Source of the DNA: DASVVT01 sp036386415
Lineage (GTDB): Bacteria; Acidobacteriota; Blastocatellia; Pyrinomonadales; Pyrinomonadaceae
Direction of reading: 5' to 3'
Assembly: GCA_036386415.1 (NCBI GenBank)
Contig: DASVVT010000060.1
Coordinates: 105,679 to 169,678, forward strand
Length of the DNA: 64,000 nucleotides
Below are positions 33,898-42,569 of the stretch, in pieces. The notes beneath the pieces were generated by a model. That model had not been told where the DNA came from and ran no database searches. It saw only the letters and a program-made list of their open reading frames with translations. The position numbers and the translations under genes were made by a program. The first letter of the stretch is position 1. Each line of letters opens with the position of its first letter.

Positions 33898-34770
33898 ATG
33901 AAGGTTCGGATTATTCAAGTGCCGTATGACTCCGGGCACAGAAGCGTGCGCATGGGAGCCGGGCCTGAACATTTCGTTCAGAACGGAGTCGCGCGGATTC
34001 TTCAGACGGACGGCCACAGCGTGCAGGTGGAGAGCGTTGAGTCAAAGAGCGCTTTCCCCACCGAGATCAAAGTTGCGTTCGAGCTATGCAGGCAACTCGC
34101 AGAGCGTGTGCGAGCGGCTCGCGAGCAAGGCAGTTTTCCTTTGGTGCTATCCGGCAATTGTAATAGCTCGCTGGGGACACTCGCAGGGCTTGGCTCGCAG
34201 GAGGAGGGACTGGGAATGGTCTGGTTCGATGCGCATGGGGATTTCAATACGCCGGAGACGAGGGAGAGCAGCTTTCTTGATGGAATGGGAATGGCGACGG
34301 CGACGGATCATTGCTGGACGAAGCTGGCGGCGACGATCCCTGGCTTCGTGCCCCTCCCGGATTCGCATGTCCTTCATGTTGGCGGACGCGACTTCGACCC
34401 GGAGGAGGGGACGCTGTTGGAGCGCTCACGCATCTGTGTGGTCGTGGCAGAGCGCATCCGGCGGGTCGGCATGCGAGAGGCGCTCGCTCCGGCGCTGGAA
34501 TCACTAAGCGCGCGCGCAGAGAGCGTGTATCTGCATCTGGACATGGACGTGCTGGACCCTGCGACGACTCCGGCCAACGAATATGGAGTGAGAGTCCCGG
34601 ATGGACTCAGCGTTGCACAGGTTGAAGAAGCGGTTCGGATGATCGGCGAGCGCTTTCTGATCGGCGCTGCCTGTGTAGCGTCCTATGATCCGAAGTATGA
34701 TGAGAGTAATCGAACGTTTGAAGCTGGCGTCCGGCTGATGAAAAGCATCCTCGCGGCAGGTCACAGGTAA
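33898..34770 (+). CDS. Arginase/agmatinase-superfamily protein with altered first metal motif
   Basis: 290-residue ureohydrolase-fold protein. Two of the three manganese motifs are normal: WFDAHGDFNTPE (DAHxD) and YLHLDMDVLDPATTP (DxDxxDP). The first, usually GGDHS or GGNHS, reads LSGNCNSSLGTLAG, so the metal-ligand histidine is an asparagine. Either one metal site is weakened or this is a distinct subgroup. ATG 33898 gives a canonical N-terminus (MKVRIIQVPYDSGHRSVRMG); the open frame further upstream is not convincing. With the dimethylargininase gene upstream, a guanidino-compound substrate is plausible, but the substrate is unknown. Confidence 0.85.
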   Translation: MKVRIIQVPYDSGHRSVRMGAGPEHFVQNGVARILQTDGHSVQVESVESKSAFPTEIKVAFELCRQLAERVRAAREQGSFPLVLSGNCNSSLGTLAGLGSQEEGLGMVWFDAHGDFNTPETRESSFLDGMGMATATDHCWTKLAATIPGFVPLPDSHVLHVGGRDFDPEEGTLLERSRICVVVAERIRRVGMREALAPALESLSARAESVYLHLDMDVLDPATTPANEYGVRVPDGLSVAQVEEAVRMIGERFLIGAACVASYDPKYDESNRTFEAGVRLMKSILAAGHR

Positions 34771-34920
34771 CTTGCTGTAGAACACGACGCGCCTGCTCTT
34801 CGCCTTCTTTGAATTCAAGTCACTGACAACTCCTTCCCGGTTCAAATTACGTCCCGAAGATTTTTTGCCACAAGATCGGCCTGCGTGGTGTTCTAAGTAT
34901 AAAGCGCGGGAGGATCAAGC

Positions 34921-34962
34921 ATGAGCTTCGCCTCTCGCGGCTTCATATGCTGCTTGAGGTGA
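34921..34962 (+). CDS. Putative 13-residue leader ORF before the S41 gene
   Basis: ATG 34921 is preceded by GGGAGGATCAAGC, a better SD than that of the following gene. It encodes MSFASRGFICCLR and stops at a TGA that overlaps the SD (GAGGTG) of the S41 gene. The arrangement suits translational coupling or attenuation. A chance ORF remains possible because it is very short. Confidence 0.3.
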   Translation: MSFASRGFICCLR

Positions 34963-34969
34963 AAACTCC

Positions 34970-36667
34970 GTGTTGAAAATCAATACTCTCCTGATGGGTG
35001 CGCTGCTCTGCGTCTCTCTTTCAGGCAATCACATCGCTGCGGCGCAAAGCGGGACGACGCCGCAGGAGCAGGCGCGCGCCGTCGTCGATAAAGTCGAGGC
35101 TGAGCGGTGGCGTGAGGACTTGCGCTACATGGCCGAAGAGATGCCGAAGCGCCATAAGAATCTGTTTCACACGATGACGCGCGAGCAGTTTGAAGGGGCA
35201 GTCAAACGGTTGGATGAGCGCATCCCCTCGCTCGCCCGTCACCAGATCATCGTCGAGATGGCGCGCATCGTGGCAATGGTCGGAGACGGTCACACGAATA
35301 TCGCGCCGACGCGCGACCCCAAGATCGGATTTCACTCTTTACCCGTCAAGCTCTATCTCTTCAAGGATGGCCTCATCATACGGGCGGCCGCTCGTGAGCA
35401 CGCCGCGCTGGTCGGAGCGCGCGTGATAAAAATCGGCGCTGTGACGGTCGATGAGGCGATGTCGCGCGCCCGTGAGATCATAGGCCGCGATAACGAGATG
35501 GATGTTAAGTTCTTCGCCCCGTTGATGCTCGTTATGCCGGAGGTGCTCCATGCTCTCGGACTGATCGAGAGCTTGGAGGAGGCGCGGTTCGTCGTTGAGA
35601 AAGACGGTAGGCAGCAGACGGTCACGCTCAAGGCTACAGGATTGGCAGAGATGTTGCCGCCCGATACGGATTTAAGCTGGCTGCCCAAACCCGACTGGAT
35701 CGATCTGCGCGATGGCGCGAGGGCGCCGCTTCCGCTATGGCTGAAAGACCCGCAGAACGAGTTCTGGTACGAATACATGGCGGATTCGCGCGTCCTCTAT
35801 GTACAGCTCAATCAGGTCGGCGATAAAGATACGGAGACCCTGGCAGAGTTCTCCGCGCGCCTGCTCGCTTTCATCGACGCCAACCCTGTCGAGAGGCTCA
35901 TCCTGGACCTGCGACTGAACCGGGGCGGCAACGGCTCGCTGCTACCCCCGCTCCTGACCAGCATCATCAAGGCACGGAAGGTAGACCAGCCGGGCAAGTT
36001 GTTTGCGATCACCGGGCGCAGCACGTGGAGCGCGGCGCAGTTCCTGCTCAATGACCTTGAGAGATACACGAACGTACTGTTTGTCGGCGAGCCCTCGGGA
36101 TCGAAGGGCAACGCCTACGGCGACTCGCGCAAGATCACGCTCCCCAATAGCGGCATCACGGTGCGCGTCTCTATCTACTGGTGGCAAGCCTGGCATCCAT
36201 TAGATACGCGACGCTGGACAGCGCCACACGTGACGGCGGAACTCATGTCCACGGATTACCGCAGCAATGACGATCCGGCTTTGAAAGCGATCTTCAATTA
36301 CGTTCCGCAGAAGCCGCTCGACGAAATGCTGGAAGAGGCACTCAAGACGAATGAATCAGGACTGGCGGCGAAGAGATTCCGAGAGTTTAAGGCCGACCCC
36401 GTCAACCTCTATCGCGATACGGAAGGCGTGCTTGTCTCCCTGGGTTATCGGTTGCTCCAGGCGAACAAGCTCGACCAGGCGATAGACATTCTCAAGCTGA
36501 GCGCCGAAGACAATCCGCAGTCAGCCGACTCTTATGAGCTACTCGGCGATGCTTACACGAAGAGCGGGAATAGGGAGCTTGCCATCAAGAGCTACGAAAA
36601 ATCTTTAGAGCTAGACCCGCGTGATCAGGATGTGGTCGAGAGCTTGAAACAGTTGAAGGGGAAGTAG
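34970..36667 (+). CDS. Secreted S41-type protease with C-terminal TPRs
   Basis: 565-residue exported protein. The signal peptide (INTLLMGALLCVSLSGNHIA) cleaves near AAA-QSG. An N-terminal helical/PDZ-like region (IVAMVGDGHTNIAPTRDPKI, typical of S41) is followed by the crotonase-like S41 core: LILDLRLNRGGNGSLLPPLL, the nucleophile segment ITGRSTWSAAQFLLNDLE and FVGEPSGSKGNAYGDS. The C-terminus adds two TPR-like units (YRLLQANKLDQAIDILKLSA; YELLGDAYTKSGNRELAIKS). S41 peptidases cleave misfolded or C-terminally tagged envelope proteins. The start is GTG 34970, with GAGGTG about 9 nt upstream; TTG 34973 is also possible. A short leader ORF precedes it. Confidence 0.87.
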   Translation: MLKINTLLMGALLCVSLSGNHIAAAQSGTTPQEQARAVVDKVEAERWREDLRYMAEEMPKRHKNLFHTMTREQFEGAVKRLDERIPSLARHQIIVEMARIVAMVGDGHTNIAPTRDPKIGFHSLPVKLYLFKDGLIIRAAAREHAALVGARVIKIGAVTVDEAMSRAREIIGRDNEMDVKFFAPLMLVMPEVLHALGLIESLEEARFVVEKDGRQQTVTLKATGLAEMLPPDTDLSWLPKPDWIDLRDGARAPLPLWLKDPQNEFWYEYMADSRVLYVQLNQVGDKDTETLAEFSARLLAFIDANPVERLILDLRLNRGGNGSLLPPLLTSIIKARKVDQPGKLFAITGRSTWSAAQFLLNDLERYTNVLFVGEPSGSKGNAYGDSRKITLPNSGITVRVSIYWWQAWHPLDTRRWTAPHVTAELMSTDYRSNDDPALKAIFNYVPQKPLDEMLEEALKTNESGLAAKRFREFKADPVNLYRDTEGVLVSLGYRLLQANKLDQAIDILKLSAEDNPQSADSYELLGDAYTKSGNRELAIKSYEKSLELDPRDQDVVESLKQLKGK

Positions 36668-36854
36668 AGCAGCAGTACCTGGTGGCAAAATAAAAAGAGC
36701 TGCACAGAGACGGCGGGTTCTAACCCCTCTTCCAAACCTGCCCGGTGTTGATCTTGAACGACTCAACGCACACCGCCTCAAAAGGTCAGGAAGTGTGGCT
36801 AGAGCATCCGCCGTCGCTCTGCTTTATCTTGTTCTTACCTTCCTCCCCTATCTG

Positions 36855-37127
36855 CTATTTTTGCGAACCCGAAGCAGCCTGTCCGCGATCCTGGCCGACA
36901 TAGCGTGCGAGCAGTTGCTTGGCCCGTGCGGCGCGGTTCGTGTATTCATCCTTCGTTTCACGGAAGAACTGTGCAAGCTCCTCGTCGCCTCCCTGTTCGG
37001 CGTCTTCGATATACATGGTCACGGTCTCAGCGCCTTGAAGCAGATGATAAGCAGTGCTGATGAGGTCGTAGGTGATGTCTCGTGTTCCTGTATCTCCTTG
37101 GCTGTCGTCGCTCACGTTTCTTGACAT
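36855..37127 (-). CDS. Small acidic helical protein, function unknown
   Basis: 90-residue hydrophilic protein, predicted all-helical: DLISTAYHLLQGAETVTMYI and AEQGGDEELAQFFRETKDEY. The pattern of E/H/Y residues recalls half of a ferritin-like helix pair, but I cannot assign it to a known family. A very strong SD (AGGAGGGAGAGCC) precedes the ATG, supporting a real, well-translated gene. It stands alone on the minus strand between plus-strand genes; 36668-36854 downstream shows nothing recognisable. Confidence 0.72.
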   Translation of the reverse strand: MSRNVSDDSQGDTGTRDITYDLISTAYHLLQGAETVTMYIEDAEQGGDEELAQFFRETKDEYTNRAARAKQLLARYVGQDRGQAASGSQK

Positions 37128-37404
37128 GGCTCTCCCTCCTTGAAGAGTGGATTTATGTGATCGGGGGCTAAACGGGGAACTGACGCATCATTCTAAGAAG
37201 GCACGACGGGCAGGTCAAGATGAGACCGCGTCAACAGCCTCGGAGATGAACTGGAAAAGGCGGCCTCCAGCGATGAGGATGATAGCTAAGATAATCACGG
37301 GGTCGCGCTTAAGATGTAGAAGAGACCGACGGTCACGGGGGCGTGCGGATTTTCGTTCGCCGAGAGTTCGCCAGTGCCCCGGATGCTTCAACTAAATTAA
37401 GGCA

Positions 37405-37577
37405 TCACAGGGCTTAATTCTCAAACAGAGGTCAAAAAAGCCCTTTACAGCTTGAAGATGAAATGCTAGGGTTTTGTCATATTTTCAGGGAAACCCTTGA
37501 GCGGCAAGGGTTTAACTTATCACCCACCACATTCTGTGGTAGTCCCTGTGTCTCTAAGCCCATCATTTTGGGCTTTT
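37405..37577 (+). promoter_or_regulatory. Structured leader candidate upstream of the PilZ gene
   Basis: Helix P1 CAGGGA (37486-37491)/TCCCTG (37543-37548) encloses P2 AACCCTT/AAGGGTT (37492-37498/37506-37512) and P3 ACCACA/TGTGGT (37526-37531/37535-37540), a three-way junction. AGGGTTT at 37468-37474 could pair instead with AAACCCT at 37491-37497, disrupting P1 and P2. A terminator-like AAGCCC-ATCATTTT-GGGCTTTT follows (37556-37577), about 120 nt before the PilZ ATG. No known riboswitch consensus is recognised. In the rest of 37128-37695 I see nothing else convincing. Confidence 0.4.
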
Positions 37578-37695
37578 GATACTCAGAGGTCTATCCTGGC
37601 TCGTTTAAATACCACCAGGGCGCTCTTTTTCATCAGGGTACTCGAAGGGATACGTAGCTCCAGATGACAAGTGAAGTTCCGCGAGAGGTGTTGTC

Positions 37696-38610
37696 ATGGC
37701 AACAGTAAAGAGATCAATCATAGGCCGCGTCTTCGGCATACTGACCAATCATCATCGCGTTCGACGAGGCAATTTACGCTTACCCTTGACTGTCTCCTTG
37801 CTCGACTCAAAGACAAAAGTTCCAATCGCCCCGTCCTCTCGGGCGCTGCGAGGCTATCTGCGCGACATCAGCAAGACGGGATTATCAATCGTCATGCCGT
37901 CCGTACACTTCGGCGACCCCTATCTGATGTGCAGCGGCTATACCTTGCTCCTCAGGATTGAGTTTCCGAATAGAACGGTCAACATTCAAGCAGCCCCTGC
38001 GCGCTTCGATAGGCTTGCCGAAAATCAGGATGAATACAGCTACCTGATTGGCGCGCGCATCCTTCAGATGACTAAGTCGGATCGTAGATACCTTACCAAC
38101 TACATTAAGCGAGGTGGAATGATGCCTGAAGTAATGAACTCGATTGTCCGTCGTCTCTACGGTTCTCTCATCAATCGTATTCACGTCAGGCAGAGCGGGA
38201 TGCGCTTGCCATTGACCGTATCGCTGCTCGACTCGGAGACATCGGAGTCATGGGCTGTCGGCGCACAACATGTTCCGGCGATGCCGGGCTACCTGCGCGA
38301 CATCAGCAAGACGGGATTATCAGTCATCGTGCCGCCCGTGCATAACGGCAACCGCTACCCCATCGGCAGCCGTTTCACCATGCGAATTATCATCGAGCAC
38401 CCGAACGGGGCGATCAATATCAAAGCCACGCCCGTCAGGTACGATTGGCTTGAAGAGAGCCAGAGCGAGCGCAAGCATTTGATCGGCGCGCGTATCTCGC
38501 AACTGACCAGATCAGACCGCAGAGCCCTCATTCAATATATTCAACAGGTGAAAAAACGCGAGTCCGTGGGTTCCAAGACCAGCTTCGCGCATGATGCCAA
38601 GTCGTTCTAA
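37696..38610 (+). CDS. Tandem PilZ-domain protein (c-di-GMP effector candidate)
   Basis: 304-residue soluble protein made of two homologous halves, each a PilZ domain. The first half has RRGNLRLPL (RxxxR, residues 24-28) and LRDISKTGLSIVMP (DxSxxG). The second has VRQSGMRLPL, where the arginine spacing is one longer, and LRDISKTGLSVIVP. The domains end in matching IGARI(L/S)Q(M/L)T(K/R)SDRR helices, showing an internal duplication. PilZ domains bind cyclic di-GMP and control motility, exopolysaccharide or transcription through a partner. No cyclase or phosphodiesterase gene is nearby. GAGAGGTG precedes the ATG. The long structured leader upstream suggests RNA-level control. Confidence 0.88.
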   Translation: MATVKRSIIGRVFGILTNHHRVRRGNLRLPLTVSLLDSKTKVPIAPSSRALRGYLRDISKTGLSIVMPSVHFGDPYLMCSGYTLLLRIEFPNRTVNIQAAPARFDRLAENQDEYSYLIGARILQMTKSDRRYLTNYIKRGGMMPEVMNSIVRRLYGSLINRIHVRQSGMRLPLTVSLLDSETSESWAVGAQHVPAMPGYLRDISKTGLSVIVPPVHNGNRYPIGSRFTMRIIIEHPNGAINIKATPVRYDWLEESQSERKHLIGARISQLTRSDRRALIQYIQQVKKRESVGSKTSFAHDAKSF

Positions 38611-38635
38611 AAGCTCTCAGACGACACGGAAACCA

Positions 38636-38733
38636 TTAAACGCCAAGGACGCAAAGGAGGATGACGCAAAGTATAAAAAGAGGTTTTCCTCTCTGCGACC
38701 TTTGCGAATGAACTTTGCGTCCTTGGCGTTTAA
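38636..38733. repeat. Palindromic element, CGCAAAG word family
   Basis: TTAAACGCCAAGGACGCAAA and onward, with the inverse ending CTTTGCGTCCTTGGCGTTTA at 38713-38732. It lies between the convergent PilZ and M48 genes and may serve as a bidirectional terminator. Confidence 0.88.
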
Positions 38734-38772
38734 ATCTCTGCTTTCCTGATGCTCAACGGAAAATAGCTCCAC

Positions 38773-40200
38773 TCAACCTGCCAGTTGAAGACTCCCTATG
38801 ATCTGATCGAAGGTTGCCTGATAAGTCTGGAACTCGTCTTCAGGGGCAATCGTGATCAGGTAGAACAAGCGCCCGTCCGAGGTGGCGGTCGTGTAGATGA
38901 CATCTATCTCCCGTACACCCGTGACGGCTGACGGGCCTACGACGACCGTTGCGAAGCCGCGCCTTCCGCCAAAGTTAACGGGTTGAGCAGCGCGTGCGAC
39001 GCGGAAATCGGGGTTCATATCTATCTGCTGCTGGACGAACTGAGCAGTGGCCGATTCCAGATCGCTTGATGGCGGCTGAATTGCTCCGAGGAAGATGCCG
39101 TGTGTGACAAAGACTGCATTGTCCTTCTGGCCGTAGGCTCCTTTGGGCGCGAAGATCATGTCCACCTGGTCGGCTGTCAGGGCGTCCCAGTTCTGCGGAT
39201 AGCGCAGACCGAACGAGCCGTCGCGCGCCTGAAACTCGCTCAAAGACGCGGAGGGCGGTTCGGGCCTGGCGCTCGGTTTATTGTTGTTCGGATCATTCGG
39301 GCCAACGCGTTCGGGCTCTTTGGATGAGCTGAGCGAGGAGCGGTTGCCGGTCAGGCGCGCCTTGACCTGCTGGAACTCGTTCGAGTTGTGAACCGGATTC
39401 TGGCTCATGCGCAAAGAGGGGAGGAGTCTGTTGATGTTGGCCGCACGATTTCCCGGATCGGGATGATCGCTGAGCATCTCCGGCACGCGCTGGCCGCTTT
39501 TGGCTCCGAGCGTCTCAAAGAAGCTCGCCATGTCGCGCGGGTCGTATCCCGTGCCGGCCATGAGGTGCGCGCCTTCAACGTCCGCCTGCGATTCGGCTGT
39601 GCGGCCAAATTTAAGGAAGACCATGTTGGCGCCCGCTCCGCCGATGGACTCTATAACGTTGCCCAGCTCGCCTCCGCCCGTGATGGTGCGCAGGATGTTG
39701 AGCCCTGTCTTGGCGACGTAAGCCTTTGACGCCTGATTCGTCCCATGCCGGAGCGCGACGTGCGAGATTTCGTGAGCGATGACGCCCGCCAGCTCGCCCT
39801 CGTTTTTCGCCGCGACGAGCGTGCCCGCGTTGACGAAGATGAAGCCACCGGGCAGCGCAAACGCATTGATATCTTTGGTGGCGACGACATCGAAATGGTA
39901 CGTGAAGGGGAAGCCGGGAGCTTTGGCGGCAAGCCGCGCGCCCAGTTGGCGAATGTAATTGACGGTCGGCTCGTCCTGTAGGATTGGAACCTGCTGGCTG
40001 ATTTTTGTCGCTGACTGTCGGCCCAGCTCTATATCCTGCTCTGGAGTGAAAAGGTTGAAGCCCGTCTTGAAATGTGGGGCCGGGCGCGCGCCCGTATCCG
40101 TGTTGCCGCCATCGCCGGATCGACCCCATAGCCCGCAAGACGTTTGCATAAAGAGCAGCGCAGTGATCAGCAGCGCGGCCATGTTCCTTCGCTTGAGCAT
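38773..40200 (-). CDS. M48-family (BepA-like) metalloprotease lipoprotein
   Basis: 475-residue exported lipoprotein (lipobox MQTSC). The M48 domain has the zinc motif in AGVIAHEISHVALRHGTNQA and the third ligand in TAESQADVEGAHLMAGTGYD, with the usual DINAFALPGGFIFVNAGTL and LSDHPDPGNRAANIN blocks. BepA-type proteases act in outer-membrane protein quality control. Instead of the TPRs of BepA, the C-terminus is a PsbP-like domain (SFGLRYPQNWDALTADQVDM, then FYLITIAPEDEFQTYQATFD). The two domains are linked by an Asn/Pro/Ser-rich segment. GGGGAGA lies about 9 nt before the ATG. Confidence 0.92.
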   Translation of the reverse strand: MLKRRNMAALLITALLFMQTSCGLWGRSGDGGNTDTGARPAPHFKTGFNLFTPEQDIELGRQSATKISQQVPILQDEPTVNYIRQLGARLAAKAPGFPFTYHFDVVATKDINAFALPGGFIFVNAGTLVAAKNEGELAGVIAHEISHVALRHGTNQASKAYVAKTGLNILRTITGGGELGNVIESIGGAGANMVFLKFGRTAESQADVEGAHLMAGTGYDPRDMASFFETLGAKSGQRVPEMLSDHPDPGNRAANINRLLPSLRMSQNPVHNSNEFQQVKARLTGNRSSLSSSKEPERVGPNDPNNNKPSARPEPPSASLSEFQARDGSFGLRYPQNWDALTADQVDMIFAPKGAYGQKDNAVFVTHGIFLGAIQPPSSDLESATAQFVQQQIDMNPDFRVARAAQPVNFGGRRGFATVVVGPSAVTGVREIDVIYTTATSDGRLFYLITIAPEDEFQTYQATFDQIIGSLQLAG

Positions 40201-40239
40201 CAGATATGTCTCCCCTGTTCGGACATCCTCACGCCGAAG

Positions 40240-40354
40240 ATCGTAAATGTTAAATCGTGAATCGTAAAGAAGGGTGATGGGAGCCGGTTCTCCTTGACGG
40301 AGACGCCCGACACACGTCGCTCGTCTGTTTTACGATTCACGTTTGACGATTTAG
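40240..40354. repeat. Palindromic element, AATCGTA heptad family
   Basis: ATCGTAAATGTTAAATCGTG (40240-40259) and onward has a 7-nt period. The inverse TTTACGATTCACGTTTGACG ends near 40354. This word is not seen elsewhere in the window. It sits between the divergent M48 and DinB-like genes. Confidence 0.85.
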
Positions 40355-40398
40355 GATTGGTCTGGTCTCATAAACTGTGTGTGAGAAAGGAAGAGTCT

Positions 40399-40920
40399 AT
40401 GAAAGAGAATCAAATGACCCGAGAGGAGTTTCAGGAGCTCGTTCGTGAGCTGGCAGACGCTCCACGCGTCGTCCGTCAGGTGGCCGACCGTTTAACGAAT
40501 GATGATTCGAGATGGAAGCCTACCAGTGAGGAATGGTCTGTGCTTGAGCATCTCTGTCATCTCAGGGATATAGAGCAGGAGGGCTACACGGTGCGCATTG
40601 AAAAGCTGCGGCACGAAACCGAGCCCTTGCTGGCTGACATAGACGGCGACAGGCTGGCCTTTGAGCGCAGCTACAACAGCCAGGACTTTGAGCAGGCGCT
40701 TCGCGCTTTCACAGAAGCGAGGCGACAGAACGTGGAGGCGCTCAAGGATTTGCCTCTCGAACATTTAAACCACAGTGGTAGGTTAGAAACGGTCGGCCCG
40801 GTCACACTGGGAAAGCTGCTCCTGATGATGCGCGAGCACGACCAGGGGCACCTACAGGATATCAGTAGCCTGCGCAAGCGTTTGAGAAGAAGTCGAGCGC
40901 CGCTTACGGCAGCCGGTTAG
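40399..40920 (+). CDS. DinB-superfamily (DinB_2/DUF664-like) protein
   Basis: 173-residue four-helix-bundle protein. Metal-binding histidine positions are visible: WSVLEHLCHLRDIEQEGYTV for the first and LLLMMREHDQGHLQDISSLR for the other two. The frame is open further upstream through the palindromic element, but ATG 40399 with AAGGAAGAGTCT before it is the start. DinB-fold proteins include thiol-dependent transferases and hydrolases; the substrate is unknown. It is monocistronic, and 40921-41131 downstream contains nothing recognisable. Confidence 0.88.
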   Translation: MKENQMTREEFQELVRELADAPRVVRQVADRLTNDDSRWKPTSEEWSVLEHLCHLRDIEQEGYTVRIEKLRHETEPLLADIDGDRLAFERSYNSQDFEQALRAFTEARRQNVEALKDLPLEHLNHSGRLETVGPVTLGKLLLMMREHDQGHLQDISSLRKRLRRSRAPLTAAG

Positions 40921-41131
40921 CAGCAGGCTGGTAACAGCGATCTACATCTAATTGTCACGCGCGCCTGAAATTCCCGTCGAAAAGTTCTTTCGAGCGCAGC
41001 GGCCCACTACTCTACGCTCGCATTCTAAAGAAATATCAAGGAAAATGGTTCAGGAACAGCTATCACATCTTCAAGGGGGCTTTCCAACAACTCTTTATGT
41101 TCATCGTTGAAGCTAAGGGGAGAATGAAACT

Positions 41132-42538
41132 GTGCAGGATGGATTACCCGACGGCGTCCACTTCGTGACCGAAGCGGACGGGATTGAGGAATATCAACTG
41201 GCTAACGGCATGAAGGTGCTGATGGTGGAGAACCGCGTCGCGCCGGTTGCCACCGTGCTGGTCGTTTATCGCGTCGGCTCGCGCAACGAGGCGGTGGGCT
41301 ATACGGGCTCGACGCACCTGCTTGAGCACATGATGTTCAAGGGCACGCCGACATTCAATAAGCAGAAGAACACGCAGATTGCCGCCACCTTGCAGAAGAT
41401 CGGCGCGGAGTTCAACGCGACGACGTGGTACGACCGCACCAACTACTACGAGACAGTGCCGTCGGATCAGATCGAGCTGGCGATCCGGTTGGAAGCAGAC
41501 CGGATGCGCAACTCTTTCATCGCGGATGCAGACCGCCAGTTGGAGATGACCGTCGTGCGCAACGAGCTTGAGCGCGGGCAGAACGAGCCGATGGAAGTGC
41601 TCGACGAAGCCGTTTATGCGACGGCCTTTCGCGAGCACCCGTATCATCATCCGACCATCGGCTGGCGCTCGGACGTGGAGGGCGTGGCGACCACCCGGCT
41701 CAAAGAGTTCTACGACACGTTCTATCATCCGAACAACTCGACCGCGATCATCGTCGGCGACTTTGAGCGCGCGAGCGCTCTTGAGCTCATCAATAAATAT
41801 TTCGGCGCGTTTGAGGCTTCCGTTGATCCGATCCCGGAAGTCTATACGGAGGAGCCGCCCCAACAGGGCGAGCGCCGCCTCGTGATACGGCGCGCGGGCG
41901 AGCTGGCGATAGTACAGATGGCTTTTCACATTCCGGCGGCGCTCGGGCAGATGAACGTCCTCTCTGATGAGGAGCTGGCCGGACGCGCCCGAAATCCGCC
42001 CGCCGAGAACGATATTTACCCGCTCACGGTGCTCTCTGTAGCAATGTCTTACGGCGTCACAAGCCGTCTCTACCAGGCGCTGGTCGAAAGCCAACTGGCC
42101 GTTGATGTGATGGCGAACGCCGATCAGCACCGCGATCCAGGGCTCTTCAACATCATCACGATAGTGCGGCCCAATGTCGAGCCGAAAGAGGTCGAAGAGG
42201 TGATCCTCGTGGAGCTTGAACGCGTTGGACGCGAGGGGTTGCACCACGACGAAGTTGAAAAGGCGAAGCAGCAGATTCTCGCGCAGGTGGCCTACAATCG
42301 CGACGGCACGTTTCGCATCGCATCGCAGATGTCCGAGGCGGAGGCCATCGCCGACTGGCGCTTCTACAAAGATTACGCGGCCAACGTCGAGCGTGTGACG
42401 CCTGCGGATGTCCGGCGCGTGGCGCTCACCTTCTTCACCGAAGACAATCGCACCGTCGGCCACTTCATTCCGAAGCGAGCGGGCAATGGAAACGGAGACA
42501 TTGGCGGCGCTGTAGCGTCGAACGTTGAAGACGCGTAG
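41132..42538 (+). CDS. M16-family zinc protease, active subunit (second pair)
   Basis: 468-residue M16 protease. Zinc motif HLLEH is in GSTHLLEHMMFKGTPTF; the third ligand Glu is in MTVVRNELERGQNEPME. Family landmarks NPYHHPTIGW-like (EHPYHHPTIGWRSDVEGV) and the C-terminal domain are present. The start is GTG 41132, with GGGGAGA about 11 nt upstream. Unlike the pair at 774-3641, no signal peptide is visible, so it is probably cytoplasmic. The downstream gene (42718-44169) is an M16 homologue without the zinc motif, as in two-subunit processing peptidases. Confidence 0.92.
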   Translation: MQDGLPDGVHFVTEADGIEEYQLANGMKVLMVENRVAPVATVLVVYRVGSRNEAVGYTGSTHLLEHMMFKGTPTFNKQKNTQIAATLQKIGAEFNATTWYDRTNYYETVPSDQIELAIRLEADRMRNSFIADADRQLEMTVVRNELERGQNEPMEVLDEAVYATAFREHPYHHPTIGWRSDVEGVATTRLKEFYDTFYHPNNSTAIIVGDFERASALELINKYFGAFEASVDPIPEVYTEEPPQQGERRLVIRRAGELAIVQMAFHIPAALGQMNVLSDEELAGRARNPPAENDIYPLTVLSVAMSYGVTSRLYQALVESQLAVDVMANADQHRDPGLFNIITIVRPNVEPKEVEEVILVELERVGREGLHHDEVEKAKQQILAQVAYNRDGTFRIASQMSEAEAIADWRFYKDYAANVERVTPADVRRVALTFFTEDNRTVGHFIPKRAGNGNGDIGGAVASNVEDA

Positions 42539-42569
42539 TTTCTAAGAGGAGGGTGGTGTAGTGAAGAGA

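Noticed and set aside
36690..36760. GGGTTCTAACCC-like sequence as a tRNA T-arm
   Set aside because: It lacks the GTTCRA consensus and no acceptor or anticodon stems can be built around it.
37215..37298. Short hydrophobic minus-strand ORF (GTG start, VIILAIILIAGGRLFQFISE)
   Set aside because: It looks like a TM helix but has no SD or ATG and is only 27 codons, so it was not annotated.
41144..42463. Open frame of 439 codons antisense to the active M16 gene
   Set aside because: The plus-strand frame has the zinc motif, correct length and SD; the antisense product is His/Arg-rich with no recognisable domain.
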